Below are positions 46,672 to 59,220 of a stretch of 64,000 nt of DNA, piece after piece; positions within the stretch are counted from its first letter, which is position 1; each line of letters opens with the position of its first letter. Both the position numbers and the translations under genes were made by a program. Below the pieces are notes generated by a model. The model was not told the DNA's origin, made no database searches, and saw only the letters and a program-made list of their open reading frames with translations. Source of the DNA: Tetragonia tetragonoides. Lineage: Eukaryota > Streptophyta > Magnoliopsida > Caryophyllales > Aizoaceae. The DNA is taken from assembly GCA_038025085.1 (NCBI GenBank), contig CM076147.1:31780766-31844765 (forward strand), read 5' to 3'.

Positions 46672-49600
46672 ATGAATTACGGCAATAATTCATCGGTACT
46701 TCTACCAATTTCTCTCTCTCCTGATTTTCTTCAACAATTCAAATCTTTGAAATGGATTTTGATGTTTAATTGTTTGTATGAAATAGTTGATTGATTGATT
46801 AACCAATAATGTTGCAGAGATCTAGCTCGTTCACAATTGGGGAGAAATTATGCGCTGTAGTGATCCCTTTCGTAGCAATAGCTGAAGCTTTATTTTTCGT
46901 AGCGGCGAATTGTTTCGAGTATAAACCAACACCTAGGGTAAAAAAATGCAAATTTGGTTACTCTGATCTCGCTCGCCTCGCTAGTGAGACTCGATGTAAA
47001 TGATATTTTGTATGTTTGGATTTTATTTTTTTCAATTTCAGTTTGTTTTTGTTTTTCGAGGATTTTTTTGCCGTTGTTAATGTGTGTGTGTTTTTTTTTT
47101 TTTTTTGAATGTTGCAGTTAGTGTTAATGAGGTGGAGGCATTGTTCGAGCTGTTTAAGAAATTAAGTAGTTCTATCATTGATGACGGCTTAATTCACAAG
47201 GTATTATTTTGATTATTCTTTTTTTTTTTGAGTCCTTGAAATTGTCAGCTTATTGGTGTGTTTGGGATTTTGTAATGTTATGTTGGTTGGTTTCTGAAGG
47301 GGGGAAAAAGTTATTGTAACTTTATGTGATGTGAGTATTTGTTAGGCATTGTTAATCTGCATCTTGTTGCAAGTCTGTTTTGAGCTTTTCAGGTAGATTT
47401 TTTTTTTTTTTGAGTGAAATTTCAGGTAGATTTTTAGTATTGGCGTTTTGGGTGCATGATTTCATTTTAAATTACAGAAGTATGCGAGTTGGATGCACAA
47501 TGGATTTGAATATGTACTAAATTCATTCATGGATGTCATTCTAAATTGCAGAATTACGCTAATTCCAATGTTTGGATGCACAAAAAAAAATTGGATTTGA
47601 ATACTTTTATGGGCTAAATTCATGGAAGTTTGATCCTGCAAAAAAAATTTCATGGAAGTTTGAAAGACCCACAATTTAGAAATTTCAAGTGTGTTTTCTA
47701 ATTCCTTTGGTGGTTTGACTCATGTTACACTTACACAAATTAATCTCTCCCTCTCCCTTCCCCCTTGTGCCCCTCTCTCTTGAACCAATAAACATGAAGC
47801 TGAAGCTGGTATCCGTGGTTGCTCGAATCCAATTTAGGGTCTTCACCTCAATCGAGCTACGACACTCACTACCGACCATTGATAACCATTCTTCCATGTT
47901 CCATCTCCACATTTAAGCCATTGAAAGTAAACCCCACCATTTACGGCGTCAAACAGCTATAGACACAGCTGGCCTTCATAAACCAAATCCAGGGGCTCAA
48001 AAGAAAAGCATGTGAAAGCACATTGATCCTTGTCATCCAGCCTCGCACTATGATCTCAACCTTTCCAAACTTTAAGAGTTAGATTCTGTCTTCATCAATG
48101 TAGATTACTATTTCAACTCATTCAGAACTTACCTTTTCAAATTAGATTACATTGACACTATCAAATCTGACTCTTGCTCATTTTTTTGATTTGCAATTGA
48201 TCAGAGAATTACTCTCAACAAATGTATATTCTTTTTCCAAGTTCTAAAAATTGTATATTCTTTTCCAGACTGATTCTGATTCTGATTCCGTTGAAGCGAG
48301 TAGTTAGCTATTTTATATTTTGTTATTGAGGTTGGGGTGTTAGTGCGATTGTGATTTTTTCTTTTTAAATAATTTGATTAGGTCCGTTGTTTTATTAAAG
48401 AAAAAAAATACTTATTCTCTTTTGCATAACAATATTTCTTCTTTATCTGCCTACCTGGTTTTGTGTCAGAGTTAAGATGGATCTAGAAATGTTAAAAAAT
48501 TAATCATGTGAATATGATGCTATGTAATTTGTATAATAATTCCAAAGGGATATTGCTTGACTTTTGATTCGACTGAAACTTAACTTACAGTAGAGACATA
48601 TTAAAAGTGGAAGGGAACCTTTTGTGATTCAAACTATTATTAATAAAACTCTAGTTGTAAGCATTAGACATCTATCTTCATTCATTGAAAGCTAATTCTA
48701 ATTTGCGTTTGTTTTATACTTTAGACTTAAGATAACTCTATTTTTGATGCTCACTTTAAAATATAAATTATATCAAATGGTACTCAATGATCATTCTCAC
48801 GGGTATATCTTAACTGATATGCAGGAGGAACTTCAATTAGCACTGTTCAGAACCTCATATGGCGAAAACCTTTTTCTGGACCGGGTAACTAATTGAAATA
48901 ATTCCCCTTGATCTTTCTTCCCTTTTTTTTTTTTATAATAGTTTTACTCACAACTTTTGTTAGGTATTTTTGTTTGAAACTGTTTGTATAAGAAGCAGTA
49001 TAGTAAAAGGCATGAGGAAGACTGAGCTTGGAGCCTTGGCACAAGACTTGGGAGTAAAGGCTCTCTCCTAGGCAAAGCAAAGGGTCTATCCACAATTAAA
49101 AAGATTGTAATCCAAACACAGAGAATGCAGCATAATTATATACTTTTACTACTGTATACCGTAAATAATAGACCGTGATTTGAAGAGAAAAAGCAAGTGA
49201 CTGAATGATGTGCCTAGCACCTTAGACCACCGTTGATCCTGTGCTTTTAGTCATAATATGGATTTCAACTCTTTGGTGGCTTTATTATATTTTTGTTTAG
49301 AGTTGTTTTGGGGAGAAGCAGTTTGTAAAAGGCATGAGGCACATTGGGATGTACAGCTCTTGGAGCCTTAGTACAAGGCTTGGAGTGAAGGGGCACACAT
49401 ATGAAGATCTCTTAAATTGACAATATAGGTATCCACATACAGAACTTTTGGGGTACAGTGGCACAAGGGTGGTCTTCTGAAAAGTAGATTTTTGACTATG
49501 TCAGAACTGGCATTGTATCTTATTTGCCTAAAGTATTTATGCAAAGAGTTGAAACATATACTTACACCATAATCGGAGTTGTTGTTGACCATCATATCTA

Positions 49601-51430
49601 TTTGGCAGGTTTTTGACCTCTTTGATGAAAAAAGGAATGGCGTAATCGAATTTGAGGAATTCATTCATGCTCTTAGCGTATTTCATCCCCATGCCCCTCT
49701 TGAAGACAAAATTAATTGTAAGTCCATATTTTAGAATTTAGATACAGTCTACTTAACTGCTTTTCGTTTGCTCAGTGATTTTTTACCTTTCTTTGTTTAT
49801 TTCTTGCAGTTGCTTTTCGTCTTTATGATTTAAGACAAACTGGGTTTATAGAACGTGAAGAAGTAAGTGCATTTTGTATTTCTTTCTTAAATTACGTGAT
49901 GCGGAAGGCAGTTCTAAGACATGTTTTTGTCCAGGTTAAGCAAATGATTATTGCCATACTATCAGAATCTGGGCTGGATCTATCTGATGATCTTCTAGAG
50001 GCTATCATTGACAAGGTAATCTTTGTTCATCTGTCATGGAGTTTGTTTTTTTTGCATGTGGAACTTCAAAAATACCTAATTAGATTTGAACATTGGTCTC
50101 CGATCCTCCAGTATAGGAGACGTGCGCTTGAGCAACTAGGGTACCTCCTGGGGCTCCTTGTTTTTGATCTTTAATAATGCACCCCATTAAATAAGTCAAA
50201 ATGTCAGTCATCTTCAGACATTTTCTGATGCTTGGGCTATGTGTTTCTTGTTTTTCCTTGTTCTTTACTTTTGTCTTTTGGCTGCGTTGAAGTGCTATGC
50301 TTATAAGTTTTCATTCTTCTACAGACATTTGCCGATGCTGATGCTGACAGAGATGGTAAAATCTGCAAGGAAGATTGGAAGGCTTTTGTTATTCGTACCC
50401 CTGGCCTTATGAGGAATATGACTCTTTCTTATCTGAAGTATGTCACTTTGCCCATGATCCCCTCATCTTACTTGTCTTGCATGCTCTCAGAAACAGTCAT
50501 TATTCCTCCCCAGTTATTCTCTTTCTTCTTGGTTTATTAACCTGGAGGGTGTATCCCTAATGATAAATTGGTTTTGACTCCAGATTCCAGTATGAAGCTC
50601 AAAACAGTTAAATAAGTAACAAAAATTATACACTAACAGGATTTTGAGTACTCATTTTAAACTTTGTTCCTGTCTATTCAATTTGATGAAGAATTCCTAT
50701 AAAAGAAGTTAAAAAAAATATAAAAAAATTGATCAAGTATTTGACTTAATGATACAGATTTAACAACTCCTTGACTGCAAGCTTTATTGAAGTGTAATAC
50801 TGGGTACAGACTCACTGTGGTCTTGCATATTGTGAGGATTAGGAAGTACGCTTTCTGATTTGTTTGTATAGCATGAATGTCCAAGCCTATGTAGTTGTTT
50901 GGTGAAGTCGAAATTGTCTTGGGTTTCCAAGAACTATTGTGAAATGCTCAAAATTGTTTGGTTGCCAACAAAGAGATGTAACTTCTTTAGGTTCTAATCT
51001 AGATAGGGATAGGTAAGTTACTTCCCCTGTTTTCCAACTTCTATGTGACCAAACAACCTAACAAACTGCTACTTCCTAATAACTTACTTCTCGCATTTCT
51101 TCATGTCAACCCGATAACCTTCGTATGGAAATTTAACGATGTTGCATAAGGAGGGAGAGATACAGTGAATGGTAATACACCAGTTGCATACTCATCCTCC
51201 CTACTCATAGGCATAACGTACACTTCATCTCTCTATTGTGCTAGAGGTTTCTTGGAACGCATCTTCATTTCACTAATAAATCATGTAGTAAAACGATTTG
51301 TTCTGAGTTTCCTTTCTGTTAGCGGTAATGTTTTGGTCGGGTGGCCTGCTCATCACTTTATGGTGATTTTTTCAGGGATATCACCACAGTTTTTCCTAGT
51401 TTTATTTTTAATACCGAGGTTGAGGAATGA
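46672..51430 (+). CDS. CBL10: Calcineurin B-like calcium sensor, CBL10-type (9 exons)
   Basis: The exon model is 46672-46695, 46818-46995, 47118-47200, 48825-48884, 49609-49717, 49810-49862, 49935-50015, 50325-50437 and 51376-51430. The total is 756 nt, 251 codons plus TGA, with all introns GT-AG. The start was chosen because exon 1 ends in SS and joins RSSSFTIGE, as in CBL10. A hydrophobic N-terminal segment (about residues 19-41, [17 protein letters not shown]) distinguishes CBL10 from other CBLs and anchors it in membranes. EF-hand loops are at about 121-132 ([12 protein letters not shown]), 158-169 ([12 protein letters not shown]) and 202-213 ([12 protein letters not shown]); the first EF-hand is degenerate, as usual. 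The C-terminal FPSF (240-243) holds the Ser that CIPK24 phosphorylates in Arabidopsis. The family binds Ca2+, recruits CIPK kinases and supports salt tolerance. Intact. Confidence 0.95.
48980..49400. repeat. Duplicated SINE-like segment in CBL10 intron 4
   Basis: Two direct copies (about 49000-49075 and 49315-49395) share gaagcagt, aaaggcatgagg, cttggagcctt, acaagacttgg/acaaggcttgg and gagtaaagg. The copies are diverged. A tRNA-like or SINE origin is possible but no A/B boxes were confirmed. Confidence 0.4.
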
Positions 51431-53801
51431 GCAGTGGTCTTTCATGTGGGATAATCAGTGGAAGAGGGAGATGCAGCGAAGAGTTCTTGGAGAATCAGTG
51501 TCATTAGAAGTGTCACTTGGGCTTGAGAGGTAACTACTTTGACAATGTAGGAGGACTGATAATTGCTGAACAAAGATACCTGCAGAGTTGAGGGTGGGTT
51601 TCTGCACTGAGGCTTTTAGTGCACTGAAGAGCAGCAGCACTTGAACACATTGGCTGTTTCACAGGATGCCTACATTTCAGTGTAGAATTGTCGGTAGCTG
51701 TCAAGTTCATTTACAGAGCTTGGCAATATTGGGCAATTCTTCCCGCGGAGGAATTGATACTTTTCACTTGTTAGATTAGCTTTAGGGCTGGAATATTCTG
51801 TGACCATCAAATTGATGGATGCAGAATTTCAATTTATTTGCTGAGATTATTTAACAAATGATTTATTCGGGAGGAAAGCGGTGGAATAATTGTGTCTAAC
51901 TCAGTCTCTTAGAGGGGTGTCCAATACTTTGGGCTAAGAGGCTTGGATGTAAGAAGGAACGTGGCTTCTTTTGATGTAATATAATTTGACGCCCTTTCTC
52001 AAAAACAGTGTAAGCTGTGCATTGTGAAGCATTCTTCTCTGACCCTTGAAACTGTAATATGCCATTCTGCATCTTTATTGTTCTGTAGATAGCTTTATCT
52101 TCAGTTTTAGTGATTTCTCCAAAATTTACTAGTATGATTATTGGGCTAGTGGTTTAGGGTTCAACCTTTATCCACCTGATCCAAAGTCTACTAGTTTGCC
52201 CGTTGATTTTTTAAAAGGTTTGACCATAAGAAGTCAAGAAGGGACAAAAATATAAGGCAAAAACTCTCATATGAGGCGGCCTCAGAGGTATCGCTTTTGA
52301 GTTTTTGTGAATATTAGGATAAAGAATTTATCTTCCTACACTCGCAAAATCTCAAAGTGACATTTAATAATGGTCTGGACTGGTGGCTTTTTACTAGCAC
52401 CCAGTTTATGACTTCCGATATCAAGTGTCAACTTGGGCATCTAATTACTAGCCAAGTAACTGGTGGTGGCTGGTGAGCGAGTCTATCAGTGGCTGTTTGA
52501 ATGAGTGTGTGATAACTTGAAAAGACACGGGAGAATTCAGAATAGGGGTGGGGAAAATCCATATGAGGCACAGGTTGAAGAGGGGCGTGATAGTGTGGAT
52601 GGATGATAATTGAGATATCGTTATCGTGCTTAACTGGTCATGGTGACAAATATGAGCTAACGATAGAGAGATTGAGACATAGATTGAAAAAGGTTATTGG
52701 ATCAGAGTTAGCATTCAGGTAAGGTATAGGCATTGGAAGAATATTTTTGTCTTCTTATATATCGACGCAAAAACTTCTATAAAACGGTATATAATTATTA
52801 GAAAATAAACAATGAAATTGTATTTCAAGAAATTTATGTAACTTGCTATATATGTATCAAAATCTTCCAAGCTTATATTATACCTTTTTTACGAATGAAT
52901 TCAACATTACTGAACTGGACACGACTGAATTAAATTGAATATCATTAAACTGAATTGAACACAACTTGATATTTGAGATAAAAATATGTTTGTGAACTCA
53001 GCACCACTGAATTGAACTAAACATCACTTAAATGAATTAAAAATCACTGAATTAACACCTGATGAACTGAACTTGAACTAAACTAAACTAATCTGATCGT
53101 GTAAGCTTTAAACAAGGCACCCATTGCTCAAGGCTGCTGGTCTACTTACATACAGTATATCTTCTATTGTGCTACCTCAACAGCTCAACTTTCTCTTTTT
53201 GACAAGTGCCTACAATTTACTCCATTTCAACGACATGTTTTGAAAAACCATTCCTCAAATGGATAATTCTTACTATTGGTCAGTATACTGAGTACAGTAG
53301 TAGAGAAGGGGGTTAGACCTTTGGTGAGACCGTCTGTCATGCATAGAGTCAACAAACCCTGCACTTACTTTGCAAAATGAATTTGTGGGGTGTGATATCT
53401 GATATGAGGTTTTATTAGGTGGAACTGTCACTCTTCTTTATTGCTCCTAAAGCATGTGCACCGCATCATATGATAACCCCCACACCGTTCTGTTGAAAGC
53501 AACATTTCTTAAAAGGCATTTCATTTCATTTTAATTGATCATTTATTATCTCTCATTTTCCTTTGTCAATCATTATTATTATTTGACAACCTTGGGTCAT
53601 TTTCATGAAACAAAATGTAGAAGAAAGAAAAAAGGAAATGAAAGCATTTGGCGCCAAAATATCCATGCATGTTAGGTTTAAAAATAGACAAATCAAATCT
53701 GTGAGATTTTAGTGTCTTTGACATTCTACCTTGTCTCGTTTTGGTGATCAATTGCAAGTGGCGCGAAATCCTTTGAATTGTATGTATATATACACAATTC
53801 A
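51431..53801. other. CBL10 3' region and intergenic sequence
   Basis: The first several hundred bases probably hold the CBL10 3' UTR. Around 52900-53100 there is a block of actgaactgaa/cactgaattgaa units related to the MITEs at 58572-59220. Near 52271 sits gaggcggcctca. No gene is supported. Confidence 0.5.
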
Positions 53802-54599
53802 GGTAGTGTTTGTTTCAGCTTTTACTGTTTTTGTTTTTAAAAGAGTAAAATCTGTTTTTTTTTTTTTTTTTACTTTTAAAAAATAGTTTTTATGAAATAA
53901 TTTTGTTTGGTTTAATTCCTACTCAAAAGTAGTTCTTCAAAAACATGTTTGATGTTTGGATAACATTAAAAATTAAAAACGTTTTTTGTATTAAAATTTA
54001 AAAATTGTACTTTTTCTTTTTGGAAAAAAACTAATACTAGTATATCTTCCATCACCCCTTGAATAAATGTAAGGCAGTCATCATATATTATAACTGCGTA
54101 TACTTGATTCTCAATTGAACTGCAGTAAGGCAAGCACCATATATTAGCAAGAAAATCATGTTCTATTATAATAAAATATAAAATATAAGCACCAGAATTT
54201 CTTTTGGGAACTAAAATACATTCATGTTTGAACTATAGTAAAGTTAGCATATACATTACAAACAAAAACAATAAAAAAAGCACCCGCCAAACCCAAAAAA
54301 AAAAATTAAAAAAAATGGAAGAATATTATTGTTTCTATAAATAAGCCGTACTTTTACCCCCCCCTCCTCCCCATTTCTCTCTCCTCATCCCTTAATTCCA
54401 GGTTTGGTCAAGTCGAAAAAACGTTTTTTTGTTTCTAAAAGTAAAAAAATTTTACTTCTTGTTTTTCTGTTTTCTTGTTTTTGTTTTTTCTGATTTCAGT
54501 TTTTTCTTTACCTAACCAAACACCATTTTTAACAAAAAAATTATTTTTCTATGTTTTTAAATAGAAAAACAGCTTCTAAAATTTGAAACAAACACGCCC
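53802..54599. mobile_element. 798-bp Tourist-like element
   Basis: The left end is ggtagtgtttgtttcagctt; the right end, in reverse complement, is gggcgtgtttgtttcaaatt. TCA duplications flank it (53799-53801 and 54600-54602). Both arms carry poly-T blocks with gtttttgttttt. It has no transposase. Confidence 0.75.
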
Positions 54600-56370
54600 T
54601 CAGTTTCTCAGAAACAATTTTTCAGCCTTCTCAAAAATAAGAAACTTCTGAATATATAATGTTTTTTTTTTAATTTTTTGGAGGGGGGAGGCGATAATCG
54701 CTCGCTCGAAGACCATATATAGCTATTAGCTAAAACATACTCGTATAATGTGAAAACTTAACTATGAATATACTGGGATTGTCATATATTTATGTCATAC
54801 TATACAGAGTGCAGACAAGCTAAGCTAGCAATCTCTTATCGAGTAGTAATCAACATAGAGTGTGTTCTTATCTTTTTCCATTTAATTGAATTGAACTCCG
54901 TCAAAGCTGAACTTAAATGAATAATAATGTGTGAGAAAAAGTAGATTACTGAGTGCAAACAAGTTAAGGTAACAATCTCTTATCGAGTAATCGACGTAGA
55001 GTGTGTTCTGATTGATCTGTTTCACTCAATTGAATGAAATCCACCGATCTGAGTTGAACTGAATTGAATAATAAATTTAATAATATGTGAGAGAAAATGT
55101 AGATCACCGAACTAAATTGAAAGTTACTAATTGGACGTCATTGAATTGAATTAAATAATTGTTGATGAGTAAGTGGAAAAGAACACACAAATATACTAGT
55201 CAGAGCTGTGCATATTTGTGCAAGAACTCTAACAAGTGAGACACTCAAAATGACAAGAAGACAACTAGAGGGTGACTAGTTTTTGTACACCGTGTCCAAT
55301 ACTTTATAATAGACAGAAACAACATCAAGACAATGTAAAGACATAAAATAAATCTGCTCATTCAGTAGACAAGAAGATCTCTTAACTCCCACTCTTGACA
55401 TGCATAAACACATTAAATCATTGATTGTTTAGCATGCTTCTTTCAAGATAATAGGAGGAATCTAATTAGTTGCAATGCAGTTCTAATGGCAGACACTTAT
55501 ATTACCTTGAGATGGTAGTTGTTATGCTTCATTGGGAGCTAAAGGATCTATCATATGGGTGTGGAAGAACCCATGATTATTGTTGGTCAGTTTTAAAATC
55601 ATGACAATTACTTTTAAAAGTATCATTCCATGCACCTAAAAGCAAACACCAATAGCAAAAAGCAACAATATTAATTTATTACATAAAATCTCCTTTCTTT
55701 GATTCTTGCTCACATCAACCCAAATCATCATAATAACTATATAAATATTTCCATCATGTGTTTGATATAATGACACACATACATACATACATACATAAAT
55801 CCATACAACCACAAATTAGAAAAATAAAAAACAAAAGTTATAAAAAAAAGAAGGCAACATCTTGTTCATAAATCCAAGTTGGGCCCCTCCCATATCTCCT
55901 TTGTATGGGAGAATCAAGCACTACAATACCAAAATTACAAAATTCTTAAAAAAAAAAAAAAAAGAAAAAAAAAGAAGCAAAAAGTCACCACCACTAAACA
56001 TAGGTGGTTGTAAAAACTTGACATATTATCTTGTATCCTTTTCATTCTCTCTCTCTATTGCTCTCCCTTTCTTTCCCTTTCAAGCTAGGGAGAAGTTAAA
56101 GATATTTTTCCTAATATAATTTCCCTAAGACAAACTATATTATACAAGCACCTAAACCAACCCAACTAAATGATAGGCTGGTAAGGTAAAAAGTAACCAT
56201 CCATCAATCCATCCATTTCATGACTAGTCTTTCTTTACATGTTTACTAGTATGAAGAAACAGGATGGTTAGTAATTTGCTAACACTAAAATCAAACTTTA
56301 ACAAGCATCATCATATAATTAATACCAATAATTACTATACTAACTAACCAGTTCTAATTAAGAGTCAAAA
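54600..56370. other. Intergenic, DUF1635 3' flank
   Basis: Mostly AT-rich. A (CATA)n run lies at 55780-55796, and poly-A/AG runs at 55945-55977. Two similar blocks near 54810-54950 and 54945-55080 share agcaatctcttatcgagtag-type and agtgtgttct motifs, suggesting a decayed duplication. No gene seen. Confidence 0.5.
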
Positions 56371-57302
56371 CTAAACAACCCTTTGATACTTAGGTGAAGA
56401 AGAAATTAATGTTGAGCAATAATCCAAATGATCAATTCCTCTTTTCCTTGGGGAATTAGTGTTACTAGAAGGGCTAATGGCAACTGGTGGAATTTCAATG
56501 GATTCAAGTTGAGGAGGTGGGTGTTGCCATTGAGGGAGTGGTCCTGCTAAAAGTAGCGTTTGGAGTAGCGGACCTGCTTCCATCACTGCCTTCAGGAGGT
56601 TCCCTTTTTCGGGTAATGGGCGGCGTTTGCTAGCCAATGTGGCTGCTATTTGGGGTGGAAGGGGTGATGATGAGGTGGCCGAGGGCGGGTTAAGGAGTAA
56701 TGTGGGTGGTGGTTGTGGTTGTAAGGTTGGAGAATTAGTAGTATTACCACCACAAGGGGAAGATATCATGCTGCTTTCCTCGCTTTCAGAAGACGAGGTT
56801 GAAAAGCAGCAGTTAGTTGTTGTGTTAGTGTTGGACACAGAAACAACTTTTTGTTTCAGCTGTTGCTGCTGCTGCGGTTGTCGCTGATTATAATGAATTT
56901 GCTGTCGATTATCGTGTTGCAGCTGCTGTTGTTGCTGCTGCTGCTGAAGAAGCTGCTGTTGGATAAGCAGCTTTTCCAACAGGAGCTTTTGGAACTTAGC
57001 TTGAGCTTCATCTCTTTCCTTAATAGTCAACATTAAGAGATCTTTCATGTGGATTAATTCCTCCTCTTTCTTCATAATTTCCTCTTGGGCAGCTACAACT
57101 GTGGCTTCTAACTCCATTCTTGATTGTAAAATGTAATTTCTCAGTTCACCCATCATTCCCTGTCAAAAATTCAGAAACAAAATTAGTGAAAATTGTCATT
57201 TTTAAGCACTTAAAATGAAAATTGAAAATTGAAAATTGAAAATATAATTACCTCTTCTTCATTGTAGTAATTAACCCAGCTGAAAGGGCTACATTGCTCC
57301 AT
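56371..57302 (-). CDS. DUF1635 family protein (two exons)
   Basis: Exon 1 (57302-57252) encodes MEQCSPFSWVNYYNEEE. A GT-AG intron leads to exon 2 (57159-56371), giving 279 codons plus stop. The N-terminal half is the DUF1635 region: MGELRNYILQSRMELEATV, then KKEEELIHMKDLL and TIKERDEAQAKFQKLLLEK, a predicted coiled coil at about residues 18-80. A poly-Gln tract follows (about 84-118), then Ser/Pro-rich low complexity, a KRRPLPEKGNLLKAVMEAGP block and a C-terminal SPRKRG that could be a nuclear signal. DUF1635 is plant-specific; its biochemical function is unknown. Length is in the family range. A (GA)n run lies in the leader. Confidence 0.9.
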
Positions 57303-57388
57303 TATCTTAATTGAATTTGTTAGCAATTGGGTTTAAAGTCGGGGGAAGTAAGTGAAAGACAGAGCAAGTACTAAATGTTTCCTAAGTT

Positions 57389-57390
<2 letters not shown>

Positions 57391-57419
<29 letters not shown>
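57391..57419 (-). repeat. (GA)n microsatellite in the DUF1635 leader
   Basis: A CT dinucleotide run on plus (GA on the gene strand), about 90 bp upstream of the DUF1635 ATG, so probably in its 5' UTR or core promoter. GAGA-type repeats are common in plant promoters. Confidence 0.85.
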
Positions 57420-57421
<2 letters not shown>

Positions 57422-57782
57422 GCTGGAATGTTAAAAAGAGTTTAGAATGAAAGGGGATTTGAGAGGTTTGTGTCCCTTATAAGGAATTAAGGATAGAGTA
57501 ATGTAGTGGGTACTGTTTGCTTTTTGGCTTCAGTATATTTGGTAGATTGCTTTTTGGGATTCATGGGACATTTGGTTGGACAAAAACGCTAAAAGCCAAA
57601 AGCACACAAAGCCCCAAATGTCACTTTCCTTTCCTATTTGCTTCTTTCTTTATTAAAAAAAAATTGAGTATAGGATATAGGGGGTACGGCAATATGCCAC
57701 TATGTACATATGAAATCTTTATAAAGGATTGAAAATATAGAGGGACAAATTGAGTGGTTAAGCTAATTATTTGTATAACGAG

Positions 57783-57785
<3 letters not shown>

Positions 57786-57861
<76 letters not shown>
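57786..57861. repeat. (TA)n microsatellite
   Basis: A TA run of about 76 bp directly abutting the inverted-repeat element at 57862. A shorter TA run follows that element at about 58526-58541. Confidence 0.95.
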
Positions 57862-57863
<2 letters not shown>

Positions 57864-58522
57864 ACCAAATTGGTATATTTAGTAAGACATCCGGACAAGT
57901 TGGTATATTTTTTAACTCCGGCGACATTAGGGTATATTTATTGACTGATTTTGGCACTTGGATCCATTATTTGAATTTAAGTGGGTATCTCCGGTCAGAT
58001 CTCATACTTTTTTTTTAATTATTGCCCTATTATTTTTTTACTTTTCTTTTTTTTTTCTTAATTATTTTCATATTTTTCACCATTTTTTTTTTCCTGTATT
58101 TAACCCCTAACTCCCTTTACCTTGCTTTCCCTTACACAAAATTAGGGTTTACTAAATTGAGGGAGGAAAAATAAGGGGAGCACAAATTTGAAGGAAATTG
58201 GGGAAAAATTTGTTCAATCCATCAAGTAAAAAGGGGATGGTGGGGGTGTGTGTGTAGGGGGGGGGGGAGTTGGGTAATAAATGGGAGGAATGAATGAGGG
58301 GTGGGGAAAGAAATAGGAAAATGATTTAACAAAAAAGAAGTAAATTAAACAATTAGGAAAATAGTAAATAACAATAATCTTACCGGAGATTCTTACTAAA
58401 ATTGAAATAATGTGTCTAAGTGCCAAAATCATTCATTAAATATACCCTAAACGTCGCCGGAGTTAAAAAATATACCAATTTGTCGCGGGTGTCTCACTAA
58501 ATATACCAATTTGGTCAATCGA
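57862..58522. mobile_element. 660-bp foldback element flanked by TA repeats
   Basis: The left arm (ttgaccaaattggtatattt, ttaactccggcgac, attttggcactt) is inverted in the right arm (aagtgccaaaat, gtcgccggagttaa, aaatataccaatttggtcaa). Each arm is about 140 bp. The core is T/A-rich with a G-run (58255-58269). Insertion lies within TA repeats, so the target duplication cannot be read. Confidence 0.8.
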
Positions 58523-58571
58523 GGTATATATATATATATATAATATGGAGTATTTTTGTCGAGTAAAATTA

Positions 58572-58812
58572 GGGTGTGTTCTTTTAGAACTTATACAGTC
58601 AGTTCAGTTTAGGGGTGATCTCGTGTTAACATAGTGATTTTTAATTCAGTTCAGGGGTGCTCAGTTTAGAAACATATATTTTTTTTCCTCACATATCAAG
58701 CGATGTTCAATTCAGTTCAGTAGTGTCCAATTCAGTTCAGTGGTGTTCATTTGAGTTTAATGGTTTTGAATTCAGTTCAGTTCAGATGAGTTCATCCCTA
58801 AAGAATGCACCC
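58572..58812. mobile_element. 241-bp Tourist-like MITE (A)
   Basis: The ends gggtgtgttcttttagaac and, in reverse complement, gggtgcattctttagggat are inverted, with TTA at 58569-58571 and 58813-58815. The interior is a series of cagttcag units. Confidence 0.8.
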
Positions 58813-58815
58813 TTA

Positions 58816-59220
58816 GAGTGCGTTTGTTAGAGCTGAACTAAATTCAACATCACTAACAGTGGCAGATCCACTCTTCGCCGAGTGGATTCCGCCGAACCCG
58901 CTTGAATTTTTTTTGTTAAAAAATCCTTTATAAATTAAAAAATTTCAATACAATAATTAAGAATTGTCCTATGTATTACAAAGGGTGAATCCACCTGACT
59001 TGATTTCTGCATCCGCCACTGATCACTAAACTGGATACTACTAAACTGAACTGAACACAACTGAACTGAATTGAACACAATTTGATATGTGAGACAAAAA
59101 GTATGTTTCTGAACTCAGCACCACTGAACCGAACTCGACATCATTTAACTGAATTTGAAATCACTGAATTGACACCTGAACTGAACTGAACTGATCGAGT
59201 AAGCTCTATCAAACGCACCC
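58816..59220. mobile_element. 405-bp Tourist-like MITE (B) with nested hAT MITE
   Basis: The ends gagtgcgtttgttagagct and, in reverse complement, gggtgcgtttgatagagctt are inverted. TTA flanks it at 58813-58815 (shared with MITE A) and 59221-59223. Removing the nested 165-bp element and its 8-bp duplication leaves about 232 bp of cactgaactgaa units. Confidence 0.82.
58857..59021 (-). mobile_element. 165-bp hAT-type MITE, second copy
   Basis: An exact 8-bp duplication, atcactaa, flanks it (58849-58856 and 59022-59029). The ends are cagtggcagat and atccgccactg. It has the same length and sequence family as 587-751, in reverse orientation. Confidence 0.92.

Noticed and set aside
46809..47003. 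Alternative CBL10 start at ATG 46809
   Set aside because: That ATG lies in the splice acceptor region (gttgcag). The spliced start at 46672 gives the expected SSRSSS N-terminus.
57763..57957. Frame with an Ile-Tyr repeat
   Set aside because: Translation of a (TA)n microsatellite.
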